From positions 1-64,000 of the forward strand of contig NZ_JACDOH010000002.1 in assembly GCF_017656155.1 (NCBI RefSeq): a stretch of DNA of 64,000 nt, given 5' to 3'. Below are positions 37,580-46,762 of the stretch, piece by piece. This stretch comes from Thermosyntropha sp. GTDB taxonomy: Bacteria; Bacillota; Syntrophomonadia; Syntrophomonadales; Syntrophomonadaceae. Made by a program: the position numbers and the translations under genes. The notes under the pieces were generated by a model. It searched no databases. It was not told the origin of the DNA and saw only the letters and a program-made list of their open reading frames with translations. Position 1 is the first letter of the stretch; every line of letters starts with the position of its first letter.

Positions 37580-39139
37580 TTGAATTCACGCATAATACTT
37601 GTGCTACACAGCCATATCCCTTATGTAAAAAGGCAGGGTAGATGGCCTTTTGGTGAAGTATGGCTTTTTGAAGCAATGGCTGAAACATATATTCCGCTTC
37701 TTCGCAGTTTTTTGCGCCTGCATGAAGAAGGAGTTAAAGCTCACGTAACTATAAGTTTAAGTCCGACTTTGATGGAGCAGCTGAATTCTAAATATATAAA
37801 AAAAGAATTTATAGATTATCTTAAAGCTTGTGAAAAGAGAGCTGCTGAAGACGAAAGATATTTTATTTCCTGCGGAGAGAAAAAACTAGCAGAAACTGCG
37901 ACCAGCTACTGCCGGTTTTATAAGGATGTCAGAAGGGATTTTACAGTTGACTTCGGAAATGATATTTTAGGGATTATCAAAAATATGCAGGAAAATGGAT
38001 GTATAGAGGTCTTAGCTACTGCTTTTACCCATGCATATTTGCCTCTTCTTGATTATAAAAGTGCAAAAGCCCAAGTTTTTTATGGCAAAAAAATATATGA
38101 GAAGTTTTTTAACACGGAACCTAGAGGTTTTTGGCTTCCTGAATGCGGGTATCGAAAAGGACTGGAAGATATTCTTATCGAAAATGATTTTAATTATTTT
38201 TTTGTGGATAGCCATGCGATAGAAGGAGGAAAGCCTCTGGAAGTATTCAGCGGGGAGGTTTTGGAAGACAATCCGGAAATAGAAACTTTTGCAATTACCG
38301 GACTTAGCACCTACCGTCCTTACAAACTTAAAGATAAAGATATTTCAGTTTTTGGACGCAATGCTTTGGTAAGTTATCAGGTGTGGTCAGCTGAATTTGG
38401 TTATCCAGGTGATGAAAATTACAGGGAGTTTCATAAACATTCCCCCAGGTCTGGTTTGAAGTACTGGAAGGTAACGAATCGTAACAAGCCTTTTGACCAA
38501 AAAGAAGTTTATAATGTCCATAAAGCAGAAAAAAAAGCAAAAGAACATGCTGCCCACTTTGTGGATGTTCTGCAAAATACTATAAGTGAAGCACAGAAGA
38601 TAGGCTTTAATCGTCCTTTGATTGTAGGATGTTATGACACCGAACTTTTCGGACACTGGTGGTGGGAAGGGGTTATTTGGTTAGAAGAAGTAATGAGGCA
38701 GATAGATGAAAAAGAGCTTAATATGGCTTTGCCTTCTAATGTTGAGCCTCCGCGTCATGAAGCAGAAATTTTTGATTCTTCATGGGGAATGGGAGGAAAA
38801 CACTTTGTATGGTATAATCGTGAGACTATGTGGATGTGGGAAATTATTGAGAAAGCACGACAGGAATATGATGTCATTGCAGAAGGCCCAGGGCAAACTG
38901 AACTGGAATACAGAGTGAAACAACAGGCTTTAAAAGAGCTTATGCTTATTCAGAGCAGTGATTGGCTTTTCATGGTGACCAATAATCTTACCCGTGATTA
39001 TGCTATGAAGAGGTTTTTTGAGCATTACACTAAATTTTTGAGGTTAGTTGACAGCCTCAAAAATAACAGATTAGATGCAGATTTTATTGAATGGTTCAAA
39101 CAGATAGAATTTGAAGATGATTTATTCAACTCCTTGTAG
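37580..39139 (+). CDS. GH57 1,4-alpha-glucan branching enzyme (DUF1957 type)
   Basis: A 519-residue GH57 protein with the N-terminal LVLHSHIPYVKRQGRWPFGEVWLFEAMAETYIPLL typical of branching enzymes. The catalytic nucleophile is E188 in RGFWLPECGYRKG and the acid/base is D353 in VGCYDTELFGHWWWEG. The C-terminal helical domain (about 420-519, SDWLFMVTNNLTRDYAMKRFFEHYTKF) is the DUF1957 part. Forms alpha-1,6 branches in an alpha-glucan. It starts at TTG 37580 behind aagggaagtg, 24 bases after the GT4 gene. Confidence 0.92.
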   Translation: MNSRIILVLHSHIPYVKRQGRWPFGEVWLFEAMAETYIPLLRSFLRLHEEGVKAHVTISLSPTLMEQLNSKYIKKEFIDYLKACEKRAAEDERYFISCGEKKLAETATSYCRFYKDVRRDFTVDFGNDILGIIKNMQENGCIEVLATAFTHAYLPLLDYKSAKAQVFYGKKIYEKFFNTEPRGFWLPECGYRKGLEDILIENDFNYFFVDSHAIEGGKPLEVFSGEVLEDNPEIETFAITGLSTYRPYKLKDKDISVFGRNALVSYQVWSAEFGYPGDENYREFHKHSPRSGLKYWKVTNRNKPFDQKEVYNVHKAEKKAKEHAAHFVDVLQNTISEAQKIGFNRPLIVGCYDTELFGHWWWEGVIWLEEVMRQIDEKELNMALPSNVEPPRHEAEIFDSSWGMGGKHFVWYNRETMWMWEIIEKARQEYDVIAEGPGQTELEYRVKQQALKELMLIQSSDWLFMVTNNLTRDYAMKRFFEHYTKFLRLVDSLKNNRLDADFIEWFKQIEFEDDLFNSL

Positions 39140-39154
39140 TTGCGGAGGTGTTTT

Positions 39155-41659
39155 ATGAAAGGCCATATAGCATTTTGTCCCCATTTTCATCAGCCCCATT
39201 TTCAGCTTTACAAAACCAGGGAAGAGGCTTATCGTAATTCTTATCTGCCCTGGCTTAATTTGCTAAAAAATTCGGCAAAAATGGAAGGCTTTTTTGTGAA
39301 TCTACATTTTTCGGGACCTTTTTTATACTGGATAAAAGATAAAAAACCTGAATATATTGGAGAATTAAAAGCTTTATATAAAAGCGGCAAAGTTGGCATA
39401 ATAGGTGGATTTGCAGATGAACCATTTATACAGCTCTCTTCACGCCGCGACGATTTTTTTTATCAACTCAAAAAGTATGAGGAACTAACATTTGAACTTT
39501 TTGGAGTAGGTGCTGATGAATGGCAGGGAATACATATTGTTGAGCGTGAAGCCGGTGAGTTTCTGTTAGGAGAGTTAAGTTATGCTGCAAAAAAAATCGG
39601 TGCTTTTCCTTTATACTATTTAGATGCAGAAACTTTTTACAATACCTATTTTGCTTATCCTGGCTCTAAAAATGATTTTTGTCTTAAAAACTTTGGATTT
39701 AAGGATTCTTATTCTAAAACTACCATAAGTCATCTGCCTGATGAGATGCTTTTTTTTGCTCTGCGTGATGAAATAGGTGGACAGGAATATTTTGCAGTAC
39801 CGGTGCACAGTCCTTATAGATACCATCTGTTAAAAAGAAATTCCTTTAGTCCAGAAGATAAAGTTATTACTAAACCAAAACATTATTATTTTTATGTAAA
39901 AGATGCTTTGGAAAATGCCTGGAAGCTTATTAAAAGGTATGGAAAAAATATTGAACCGGTTCTGCTGATATTTGAAGATGCGGAAAAGTTAGGCCAGTGG
40001 AGTAAGGATCCAGCAGGTGATGCTAGATGGATGGAAGAGTTTTTTAACCTTGTTATGCAGGATGAAGAAATTGATTTTATAGGTTTGAAGGATTATGTTT
40101 TAAAATACGGATTTTTAGATACTTATCCGGTAAGAAGCAGTCACAGCTATGCGGAATGGGAGAACTGGACAGCAAAAAGAGGAATAAGAGGTGTAGTTTT
40201 TGGAGATGAAAGGCTGCGTAAAGTTATAAATTGTCTGAGGGATTTTGAATCTGAACAGGCAGAGTTTGAAGATTATGTAATCGATCTTTTCTGGCAGAAT
40301 GAACATTTTCTATCTGATGGAATGCCAAAAATGCTCAAAACTGCGGTTTTAAATTCAGCAGAAAGGTATGAGATAGTAAAGTCTATATTGGAAAAATATT
40401 TTTCCGCCGATATGGCTTATAATTATGAACTTATCAATCGGGTCAGGCATGTAGTGTATCAGGAAGATCCCAAGTGGGCGAGCAGGCATCCTAGTTATGG
40501 TTCTTCTCCCTATTATGATATGCAGGGGCTTTCTTATCTTTATATTGCTCAAAGGCTTTTAAGGCATATGATAAATGAAGTTAAAAATAAAAAAAATGAA
40601 AATATCGTAGAAATCAAGGATTGGGATCAGGATGGGACAGAAGAAGTAATAGTAAAAACTGGAGAGCAGATGGTGGTTATAGATACTGAAGGTGGATGTA
40701 TAAGCTATCAGCAGGTTATTGATGGAAAAGCTGCTTCAAGCAAAGGCTTTTTAGAAGATGTTTTAGCCCAGAATATTCCCCAAATACCTGCTTACAGCGA
40801 TATTTATAAAGTGAGTTATCCTTTGGTCTTTACTGAAACCGATAGTGATTTAACTTTGATGTTTTATAAAGAAGGCGGAAGAAAAGAAATATGCCGCAAC
40901 TCCATGCGATGCAATATCCTGTTTGTCCGAGATGGGGAATATAAATTATTAGGCGATTTTGCTACTGCTCATTATGAAATCACCGAGGTTATAAAGGAAG
41001 AAAAAGAAGTTAGAATAATACTGGAAAGAACCGAACAGGTTTTAATAGGAGATAAAGAATGTGTCATAACCCTCGTGAAGGAATTTACTGTTCTTGAAAA
41101 TAGAATAGGCTGTAGTTTTAGTGCGGTATGCGATGCCTTAAAGCCAGGGTTTGAATTGTTTTTAGTACCTCAGCTCGTAACTTCGGCGGCTCCTTCCGAT
41201 GAAGTTGATTTTGAACCTTTGGCATGGCTTAAAATTACCTCAGAAGCAGAGGGTGAAATGCTTTATGAAATAGAAGAAAAACAGGTTCATGAAGGAGAAA
41301 ATAATAATTTAACTAATGAAAATTTTGTTTCTTCTCTTCCTCAGATTATAAACTATTTTTACCAGATAAAAAGTGCCGGTGGACAAACTTTTGTTAATCA
41401 GGTTGGTTATAATATTAAAACTATGGAAAATATAAAAAAAATAAAAATTAAACCAGCCGTAGGTTCTTATTATAAAGAATATATATATGATGAACAGAGC
41501 AAGTTAGGCTATCACACTTCAGGTTTAGCTATAAATCCGTATGTTGCCTTTCAAGAAGGACGAGCTGATTTCAAAGTCGAAAATTCCTGGAGATTTGCGG
41601 TTATACCTGAAACTGATGATAAAGAAGGGGTAGTAGAGCTTTTAATTTATAAAAAATAA
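39155..41659 (+). CDS. GH57 family glycosidase, 4-alpha-glucanotransferase/alpha-amylase-like
   Basis: A large 834-residue GH57 protein. The family start motif is FCPHFHQPHFQLY. The likely nucleophile lies in GIHIVEREAGEFL (near residue 140) and the likely acid/base in LIFEDAEKLGQWSKDPAGDARW (near 280), matching the second GH57 motif D-x-E-K-(F/L)-G. The C-terminal ~350 residues form beta-rich accessory domains, as in 4-alpha-glucanotransferases of this family. It probably transfers or trims alpha-glucan chains made by the preceding genes. I took ATG 39155 because cggaggtg is upstream; the frame opens at 39140 inside the previous stop region. Confidence 0.85.
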   Translation: MKGHIAFCPHFHQPHFQLYKTREEAYRNSYLPWLNLLKNSAKMEGFFVNLHFSGPFLYWIKDKKPEYIGELKALYKSGKVGIIGGFADEPFIQLSSRRDDFFYQLKKYEELTFELFGVGADEWQGIHIVEREAGEFLLGELSYAAKKIGAFPLYYLDAETFYNTYFAYPGSKNDFCLKNFGFKDSYSKTTISHLPDEMLFFALRDEIGGQEYFAVPVHSPYRYHLLKRNSFSPEDKVITKPKHYYFYVKDALENAWKLIKRYGKNIEPVLLIFEDAEKLGQWSKDPAGDARWMEEFFNLVMQDEEIDFIGLKDYVLKYGFLDTYPVRSSHSYAEWENWTAKRGIRGVVFGDERLRKVINCLRDFESEQAEFEDYVIDLFWQNEHFLSDGMPKMLKTAVLNSAERYEIVKSILEKYFSADMAYNYELINRVRHVVYQEDPKWASRHPSYGSSPYYDMQGLSYLYIAQRLLRHMINEVKNKKNENIVEIKDWDQDGTEEVIVKTGEQMVVIDTEGGCISYQQVIDGKAASSKGFLEDVLAQNIPQIPAYSDIYKVSYPLVFTETDSDLTLMFYKEGGRKEICRNSMRCNILFVRDGEYKLLGDFATAHYEITEVIKEEKEVRIILERTEQVLIGDKECVITLVKEFTVLENRIGCSFSAVCDALKPGFELFLVPQLVTSAAPSDEVDFEPLAWLKITSEAEGEMLYEIEEKQVHEGENNNLTNENFVSSLPQIINYFYQIKSAGGQTFVNQVGYNIKTMENIKKIKIKPAVGSYYKEYIYDEQSKLGYHTSGLAINPYVAFQEGRADFKVENSWRFAVIPETDDKEGVVELLIYKK

Positions 41660-41680
41660 GTGAGGATAGGAGAGGGGAAC

Positions 41681-42889
41681 ATGATTTTACAGGATTTTTT
41701 TAATTATTATTTTGCAGCAGTAGATGATGAAGTTTATCAGATTTACAGGGATATGCTGCCTGATGCCGGTGATATGGCAGGAGCTTATGCGGAAATGTTT
41801 AGCCGCACTGATCCTGAAGCATTAAGTTTTTTGTTAAAATTTTATCCGACAGTCTCCAGACTGCGCTGTGAGAAACCCGAGCAGGCTATACTTTTTAATG
41901 TTAATAATAATATATGTTTTGATTTCTTTCTGGATTATATATGGAATACTATGACTTATGAAGAAAAAAACAAGGTTTTTGAAAAATGCAGCACTTCCCA
42001 CTATGATGAAATTAGAAGTCAGCTCAAAAAAGATGTAAACCTGCGCAACTGGTTTAGAAAAGAAATTGGAAGTCAATTAAACCAAAAGGAGCTTTTTGCC
42101 TTAAATGAAGTTATATCATTACAAAATTTTTCGTCTGGTGGTGAAGGGTCATTTTTAGAATATGTTTATCCCCGTATAAAAAAGATGCAGGGGAAGGTTT
42201 TAGATGCAGGATGTGGAGCAGGTTTTGCCACCTTGGTTATGAGCCAGTATATGGAGGTTTATTCTTTAGATGCCTGTCAGGCAAGGCTTAAAAGAGCTAA
42301 TGCTCTGGCGGAGATGATGAAAAACGGCGAAAACCAGATTTTTCCTCGGGTTATAAGTCTTATTCAAGAGGAGTTGGGACAGATTGAGGTATCTTATGAG
42401 TTCCCGGATGCTGAAATGCTTTTGAGCGGTAAGCCTAAAAAAGTTGAATTTACCTGGGGAAGTTTAGATAATTTGCCTTATCAGGATGAATTTTTTGATG
42501 TTATAAACTGTCTTGATGTCTTGGAACATACATATGATCCTTCTAAGATAATTCAAGAATTTGCCCGGGTTTTAAAGCCGGGTGGACAGGTTTTTATTAC
42601 TGCTCCTACCCGTTATGGCGAATTGGAACAGCGTATTTATGAGAGTATTGAAGGAAATTTATTCCCGGCTATGTTGCATATGCACCACTTTGATCGGGAG
42701 ATATTAAATGAATTATTTTCTAAATGTGGTTTTAAAGAAGTAGAAATAATTCCTTTTGATTATATAAGCTATAAAGAATTTATGGAAATTATTGAAAAAT
42801 CTCCTGAAAAGAATTGGCTTGAAAAACTTAAAGTTAAATCTTTTGATAAAGTTCCCATGCAGATCTTTGCTGTGTTTAAAAAGATATAA
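41681..42889 (+). CDS. SAM-dependent methyltransferase of the alpha-glucan operon
   Basis: A 402-residue protein with a class I methyltransferase domain in the C-terminal half. SAM motif I is KVLDAGCGAGFATLVMSQYMEVYSLDA (near residue 172), then LPYQDEFFDVINCLDVLEHTYDPSKII and EFARVLKPGGQVFITAPTRYGE. The first ~165 residues are helical and I do not recognise them. As the last gene of the GT4-GH57-GH57 operon it may methylate sugar residues of the glucan or its acceptor (inference). ATG 41681 follows taggagagggg. A terminator follows the gene. Confidence 0.82.
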   Translation: MILQDFFNYYFAAVDDEVYQIYRDMLPDAGDMAGAYAEMFSRTDPEALSFLLKFYPTVSRLRCEKPEQAILFNVNNNICFDFFLDYIWNTMTYEEKNKVFEKCSTSHYDEIRSQLKKDVNLRNWFRKEIGSQLNQKELFALNEVISLQNFSSGGEGSFLEYVYPRIKKMQGKVLDAGCGAGFATLVMSQYMEVYSLDACQARLKRANALAEMMKNGENQIFPRVISLIQEELGQIEVSYEFPDAEMLLSGKPKKVEFTWGSLDNLPYQDEFFDVINCLDVLEHTYDPSKIIQEFARVLKPGGQVFITAPTRYGELEQRIYESIEGNLFPAMLHMHHFDREILNELFSKCGFKEVEIIPFDYISYKEFMEIIEKSPEKNWLEKLKVKSFDKVPMQIFAVFKKI

Positions 42890-42916
42890 AATTAGAGATC
42901 ATAATATAAGTTTATT

Positions 42917-42948
42917 AAAGCTGCCATACTTTTAAGGCAGCTTTTTTT
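42917..42948 (+). terminator. Rho-independent terminator after the alpha-glucan operon
   Basis: AAAGCTGCC (42917-42925) pairs with GGCAGCTTT (42936-42944), followed by a T-run. Confidence 0.93.
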
Positions 42949-43049
42949 GATATAAATTAATCTGTGGTAATATAATATAAAATTATAATTTTATATAATC
43001 TTGATTATGTTATAATTTTTAAGTTAGTATCATAAAGGAGCAGATAAGT

Positions 43050-43475
43050 ATGGCAATTAATGAGAGTATTGATGAAAAACTTTTCAATTATATTATTAAA
43101 TCAATTGAAGAAACCCCATTTTATCGTTCCCTGGGGTTGAAACTGGAAAAAGCGGGCAAAGGTTATGTCCGGCTCAGCGTTTTGCCAGATGAAAATCATT
43201 TAAATCCTATCGGTATGGTGCATGGAGGACTTATAATGTCTATAGCTGATGCGGCTATGGGAAATGCTATTCGAACTTTGGGAAGTAGGGGAGTTACAGC
43301 CGATATAAGTGTAAACTTTTTATCTCCACCTAAAAAGGAAAAACCGGTTATTGCAGAAGGCAAAGTGGTAAAAGCGGGGAAAAACCTTATATTTACTGAA
43401 GCAAAGGTTTATTCTGAAGGTAATCTGGTTGCCAAAAGCCAGGCGGTTTTTTTCCGGGTCGGAGAAATATCATAG
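43050..43475 (+). CDS. PaaI-family hotdog-fold thioesterase
   Basis: A 141-residue hotdog-fold acyl-CoA thioesterase-like protein. The central helix motif is NPIGMVHGGLIMSIADAAMGNAI near residues 52-75, with the conserved HGG and the aspartate of ADAAMG; VTADISVNFLSPPKKEKPVIAEGKVVKAGKNLIF follows. Likely hydrolyses acyl- or aryl-CoA esters; the actual substrate cannot be read from the sequence. The start has aaaggagcag. The DUF3343 gene follows after 18 bases. Confidence 0.9.
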   Translation: MAINESIDEKLFNYIIKSIEETPFYRSLGLKLEKAGKGYVRLSVLPDENHLNPIGMVHGGLIMSIADAAMGNAIRTLGSRGVTADISVNFLSPPKKEKPVIAEGKVVKAGKNLIFTEAKVYSEGNLVAKSQAVFFRVGEIS

Positions 43476-43493
43476 TAGGAGTGATATTATTTT

Positions 43494-43784
43494 ATGTCTA
43501 ATCTTTTAAAAGCAGAAAAGTACTGTCTATTAACCTTTAACACTACTTCTCATGCCCTTAAAGCGGAAAAAGTTTTAAAATCCATGGAGGCTGAATTTTT
43601 AGTAGTCCCTACTTTGCGGGAAATTTCCAGCAGCTGCGGATTATCCGTAAAGGTCAGTCCGGAAAATATGGAAAAATATTATCATAATCTCGTAGAGAAC
43701 AAGGTTCCGGTTGAAGGAGTGTTTAAAGTGGAGAAAGAAGGAAAGAAAAATAATATAACTAGGATAGAAGATATTGGAGTTTAG
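43494..43784 (+). CDS. DUF3343 family protein (putative Se/S carrier-like)
   Basis: A 96-residue protein of the DUF3343 family: YCLLTFNTTSHALKAEKVLKSMEAEFLVVPTLREISSSCGLSVKV. The single cysteine in SSSCGLS is the conserved residue that gave rise to the family's 'putative Se/S carrier' label. Function is not established. It follows the thioesterase gene closely and is followed by a short terminator. Confidence 0.85.
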   Translation: MSNLLKAEKYCLLTFNTTSHALKAEKVLKSMEAEFLVVPTLREISSSCGLSVKVSPENMEKYYHNLVENKVPVEGVFKVEKEGKKNNITRIEDIGV

Positions 43785-43846
43785 TTTAGAAAACAGTAGG
43801 CAGTAAATTATCATAGTTTTTCATCTAAATTTTAAAAACATAGTTT

Positions 43847-43877
43847 CCCGGCACAGTCCGGGTTTTTATATTTTATA
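43847..43877 (+). terminator. Terminator after the DUF3343 gene
   Basis: A short stem CCCGG/CCGGG (43847-43851, 43858-43862) with a 6-base loop is followed by TTTTTATATTTT. Confidence 0.75.
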
Positions 43878-43999
43878 GAGAAAATTTATACCATAAAAAT
43901 AAGACTCAAAGCTAGGAGGGAACCCAAGTTTTTTGATAAAAAAGGCTTTTTATAATGTATAATTTATTTGATTTTATATCTTTAGAAAGGATCGGACTT

Positions 44000-46084
44000 A
44001 TGGGGATAGAACAGTATAAATCAGAGATAGAAAGATGTTTTGAAGATGTTGAAAAGGTGAGAAGAGTTATTCCCGACTATGTGTATAGAGAAGAACAGGT
44101 AAATTTAAGCAGAAGTATTATAGAGGTATTTGAAAGGGAAGAGTTTTTGCTGGCAGAGGCAGGAACAGGAATAGGGAAAAGCTATGCGTATTTGATTCCA
44201 GCTATTTTATGGACAGCCCGGGAAAAAAGCAAAGTAGTGGTTTCCACTAAAACTAAAGCCCTTCAGCAGCAGATTGTAGAGAAGGATATACCTAATCTAA
44301 GGCAGGTATTAGACCTTGATTTTACTTATGCTGAAGCTAAGGGGCGGGAAAACTTTTTATGCTGGAATAAATATATGGAAATTTTGGCGGGTAAAAAGAA
44401 GCTGGAAAAGGAAGAAGTGGAACTGGTAGAAGCAATTTTATGGTGGGCAGAGAAAACTGCAACCGGCGACCGCAAGGAACTGATGTTAGAAAATCGCTTG
44501 CTTAGACACTGGAGAATTTTGGCTGCCGATCGGGACAGCTGCAGAAAAGAAGCTTGTCCTTATCAGGAAAAATGTTTCCGTTTAAAAATGATGAAAAAGC
44601 TGCAAAAAGCCGACATTATCATAACTAACCATGCTTTACTTTTGTCTGACATCCTGGTTGATAATAAATTCCTGCCGGAATATGAGTACCTGATAATTGA
44701 CGAGGCACATGGCTTTGACCGGGAAGCTTTTGATAAACTGGCTATTTCTTTCATTTTTGATGAGATTAAAGATGTTCTGAATGTGCTTTATATTAAAGAC
44801 AGGAGGTTTGAAAAGGGTTATCTTGCCTATCTTAAACGAAGTTTTCCGGTATTAAATATGTTTATAAATGAGATAGAAGTCTTGGTGGAAAGGGCGATAA
44901 GCCTCACAGAGAAGCTACATGAATGGTTTAACAATTGGGCAGGAAGCTTTGACGATTTAAATTTTTCCAAGGTTTTAAAAGAAGAAGATAAAAAAGCTTT
45001 TCTTGACGAGGATTTTTATTCCCTTTACATTGATTGGCATGATATATTGAATCTTTTGGTTTTAAAAGTAGAAAATCTAAAAGAACAGTTAAATGAGACT
45101 GATGAGTCGTTGGATTTAGGAATAATAATCGAAAATCTTGTTTTTCAGCTTGATAAAGCCTTTGCCATATTTGAGGAAGATATGGAACGGAGCGATAAAA
45201 TTGTATGGATTGAGTTTAATGGAGGAAAGGTAAGATTAGTTGCTTCATCTCCATTATATATAGGGGATATTTTATATAACCGGCTTTATAAAAAAATGAA
45301 AGCCTTAGTTATGGTTTCAGCTACTTTAGCTGTTGAAAATGACTTTTCTTATTTTGTTTCTAAAAGCGGACTTAATTTTATTGAGAACGAAGGCAAGCTT
45401 AATACTTTAATAGAGAATTCACCTTTTACCTATAAAAAGCAGGCATTGCTCTATGTTATAGAAGATATGCCGATGCCTGATTCTGTTTATTTTAATAAAG
45501 CACTGTCCGAGGTAGTATTACAAATAATTGAGTTTATTCCCGGTCGAATTCTTCTTTTATTTACTTCCCGCCGGCAGATGAGGGAAGCCTCTCAAATACT
45601 GCGTCCCTTGTGTGAATCAAAAGGGATAAGGCTTTTAGTTCAAAATGAAGATGGGGAATCAGGGGCACTGGTAAACGAATATATAAGTTCTCCTAATGCA
45701 ATTTTGATGGGGCTTGATACCTTCTGGGAAGGTATAGATTTAAAAGGGGAACTTTTAAAATGCCTTGTTATTACTAAGCTGCCTTTCCGTTCGCCTGATG
45801 AACCATTTGCTAGAGCCTTGAGCCTTTATTTTACTTTGCAGGGACAAAACAGTTTTAAAAGTTTTATGCTTCCCGATGCGGTAATCCGTTTTAAACAAGG
45901 TGTAGGAAGATTGATAAGAAGTGAGCAGGATAAAGGATTGATTATTGTCCTGGATAGTCGTATGGAAAAAAAGGTTTATGGAACAACATTTAAGAAGAAT
46001 ATACCAATTACTAATATCCAAAAAATAAAAAAAGAAGAACTGAAAAATCAGCTTGAAAAGGCTTTATCGTTTTTAGATTTTTAG
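44000..46084 (+). CDS. dinG: DinG-like superfamily 2 DNA helicase
   Basis: An XPD/DinG-type 5'-3' helicase of about 694 residues. The Walker A is LAEAGTGIGKSYAYLIPAIL near residue 48, an iron-sulfur cluster is suggested by cysteines in NFLCWNKY and DSCRKEACPYQEKCF (about 110-195), the DEAH box is LIIDEAHGFD near 232, and motif VI is RFKQGVGRLIRSEQDKGLI near 635. There is no N-terminal exonuclease domain. ATG 44000 has aaagga 8 bases upstream; ATG 43955 is an alternative without a site. Confidence 0.88.
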   Translation: MGIEQYKSEIERCFEDVEKVRRVIPDYVYREEQVNLSRSIIEVFEREEFLLAEAGTGIGKSYAYLIPAILWTAREKSKVVVSTKTKALQQQIVEKDIPNLRQVLDLDFTYAEAKGRENFLCWNKYMEILAGKKKLEKEEVELVEAILWWAEKTATGDRKELMLENRLLRHWRILAADRDSCRKEACPYQEKCFRLKMMKKLQKADIIITNHALLLSDILVDNKFLPEYEYLIIDEAHGFDREAFDKLAISFIFDEIKDVLNVLYIKDRRFEKGYLAYLKRSFPVLNMFINEIEVLVERAISLTEKLHEWFNNWAGSFDDLNFSKVLKEEDKKAFLDEDFYSLYIDWHDILNLLVLKVENLKEQLNETDESLDLGIIIENLVFQLDKAFAIFEEDMERSDKIVWIEFNGGKVRLVASSPLYIGDILYNRLYKKMKALVMVSATLAVENDFSYFVSKSGLNFIENEGKLNTLIENSPFTYKKQALLYVIEDMPMPDSVYFNKALSEVVLQIIEFIPGRILLLFTSRRQMREASQILRPLCESKGIRLLVQNEDGESGALVNEYISSPNAILMGLDTFWEGIDLKGELLKCLVITKLPFRSPDEPFARALSLYFTLQGQNSFKSFMLPDAVIRFKQGVGRLIRSEQDKGLIIVLDSRMEKKVYGTTFKKNIPITNIQKIKKEELKNQLEKALSFLDF

Positions 46085-46162
46085 TCACCATTTTATGATA
46101 TTTATCATATATCGTAGTAAAGAATGAACTTAATCATACTAAAGAAAGGAGTTTTTAAGGAA

Positions 46163-46228
46163 ATGAAGGTTTATTATATAAGGATTCCTCTTTTTTTGCG
46201 TAATCTGCTTCTAAAAATATGGGGATAA
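46163..46228 (+). CDS. spoVM: SpoVM-like sporulation peptide
   Basis: A 21-residue peptide, MKVYYIRIPLFLRNLLLKIWG, after a ttaagga site. It aligns with the Bacillus SpoVM pattern (M-K-x-Y-x-I-K/R-x-P-x-FL followed by an amphipathic helix). SpoVM marks the convex forespore membrane and anchors the spore coat ATPase SpoIVA. The second helix is shorter than in Bacillus by about five residues. The identification rests on pattern alone in a very short sequence. A CATACTAA box at 46135 resembles a sigma-E -10 element. Confidence 0.65.
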   Translation: MKVYYIRIPLFLRNLLLKIWG

Positions 46229-46263
46229 GGATTTTAAAGTACAGAGGTTAAGGGGGGGAACCT

Positions 46264-46347
46264 GTGCCGAATCTGCGTATGATTATAGGAGCAAGCTTGC
46301 TTGCAGCTGGCATTGTGTTATGGTGTCTCTCCCGTTTATGTTTTTAA
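46264..46347 (+). CDS. 27-residue hydrophobic peptide
   Basis: A GTG-initiated frame behind a strong taagggggggaa site encodes a peptide with a basic start (MPNLRM) and one hydrophobic helix (IIGASLLAAGIVLWCLSRLCF). I do not recognise it. It lies 35 bases after the SpoVM-like peptide, possibly co-transcribed, and stops one base before the stop of the convergent membrane protein gene. Confidence 0.45.
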   Translation: MPNLRMIIGASLLAAGIVLWCLSRLCF

Positions 46348-46348
46348 A

Positions 46349-46720
46349 TCATTGATCACTCAAGCCTATTCCCAAAATACCTCCTAAACCGCCAGCTATT
46401 ATGCATATCAAAAGAGTATATAAAAATGAGGCAATACTTATTACTGAAGGGTTAAATATAAGTGTAGCTATAAACATAAGTATGAAAATGATTATTCCTG
46501 TACTTATACCTCTGACTAATCCCCTGTTGCCATAAAACCTGGTTATTGAACAGGCAGCAGTAAATATAGATATAATAATTATTATTTTACCTATTGGTGC
46601 AAGCAGGGTTTCTTTAAGACCGGTGTAATAAATTATTGTTGCGGTTATGATGCATAAAATAATGGATAAAGCCAAGGCTTTACTTAAGGCCTGAATTTCA
46701 ACTGATAATTTAAATTTCAT
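46349..46720 (-). CDS. TIGR04086-like membrane protein
   Basis: A 123-residue integral membrane protein with four predicted helices (ALALSIILCIITATIIYYTG; IGKIIIIISIFTAACSIT; GISTGIIIFILMFIATLIF; FLYTLLICIIAGGLGGILGIGL). The pattern RFYGNRGLVRGISTGII resembles the TIGR04086 family of Firmicute membrane proteins, function unknown. I chose ATG 46720, six bases after ggaggtg; that ribosome binding site is in the 3' arm of a hairpin. Confidence 0.75.
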   Translation of the reverse strand: MKFKLSVEIQALSKALALSIILCIITATIIYYTGLKETLLAPIGKIIIIISIFTAACSITRFYGNRGLVRGISTGIIIFILMFIATLIFNPSVISIASFLYTLLICIIAGGLGGILGIGLSDQ

Positions 46721-46762
46721 AAAAAACACCTCCTTATGGTAAAATTTATGAGGAGGATGTTT
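46721..46762 (-). promoter_or_regulatory. Hairpin covering the ribosome binding site of the TIGR04086-like gene
   Basis: On the minus strand AAAAAACA-CCTCC near 46768-46752 pairs with GGAGG-TGTTTTTT (46733-46721) with one bulged base. The 3' arm holds the ribosome binding site and a T-run directly before the ATG, so the element can act as terminator and translation block. Confidence 0.6.
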
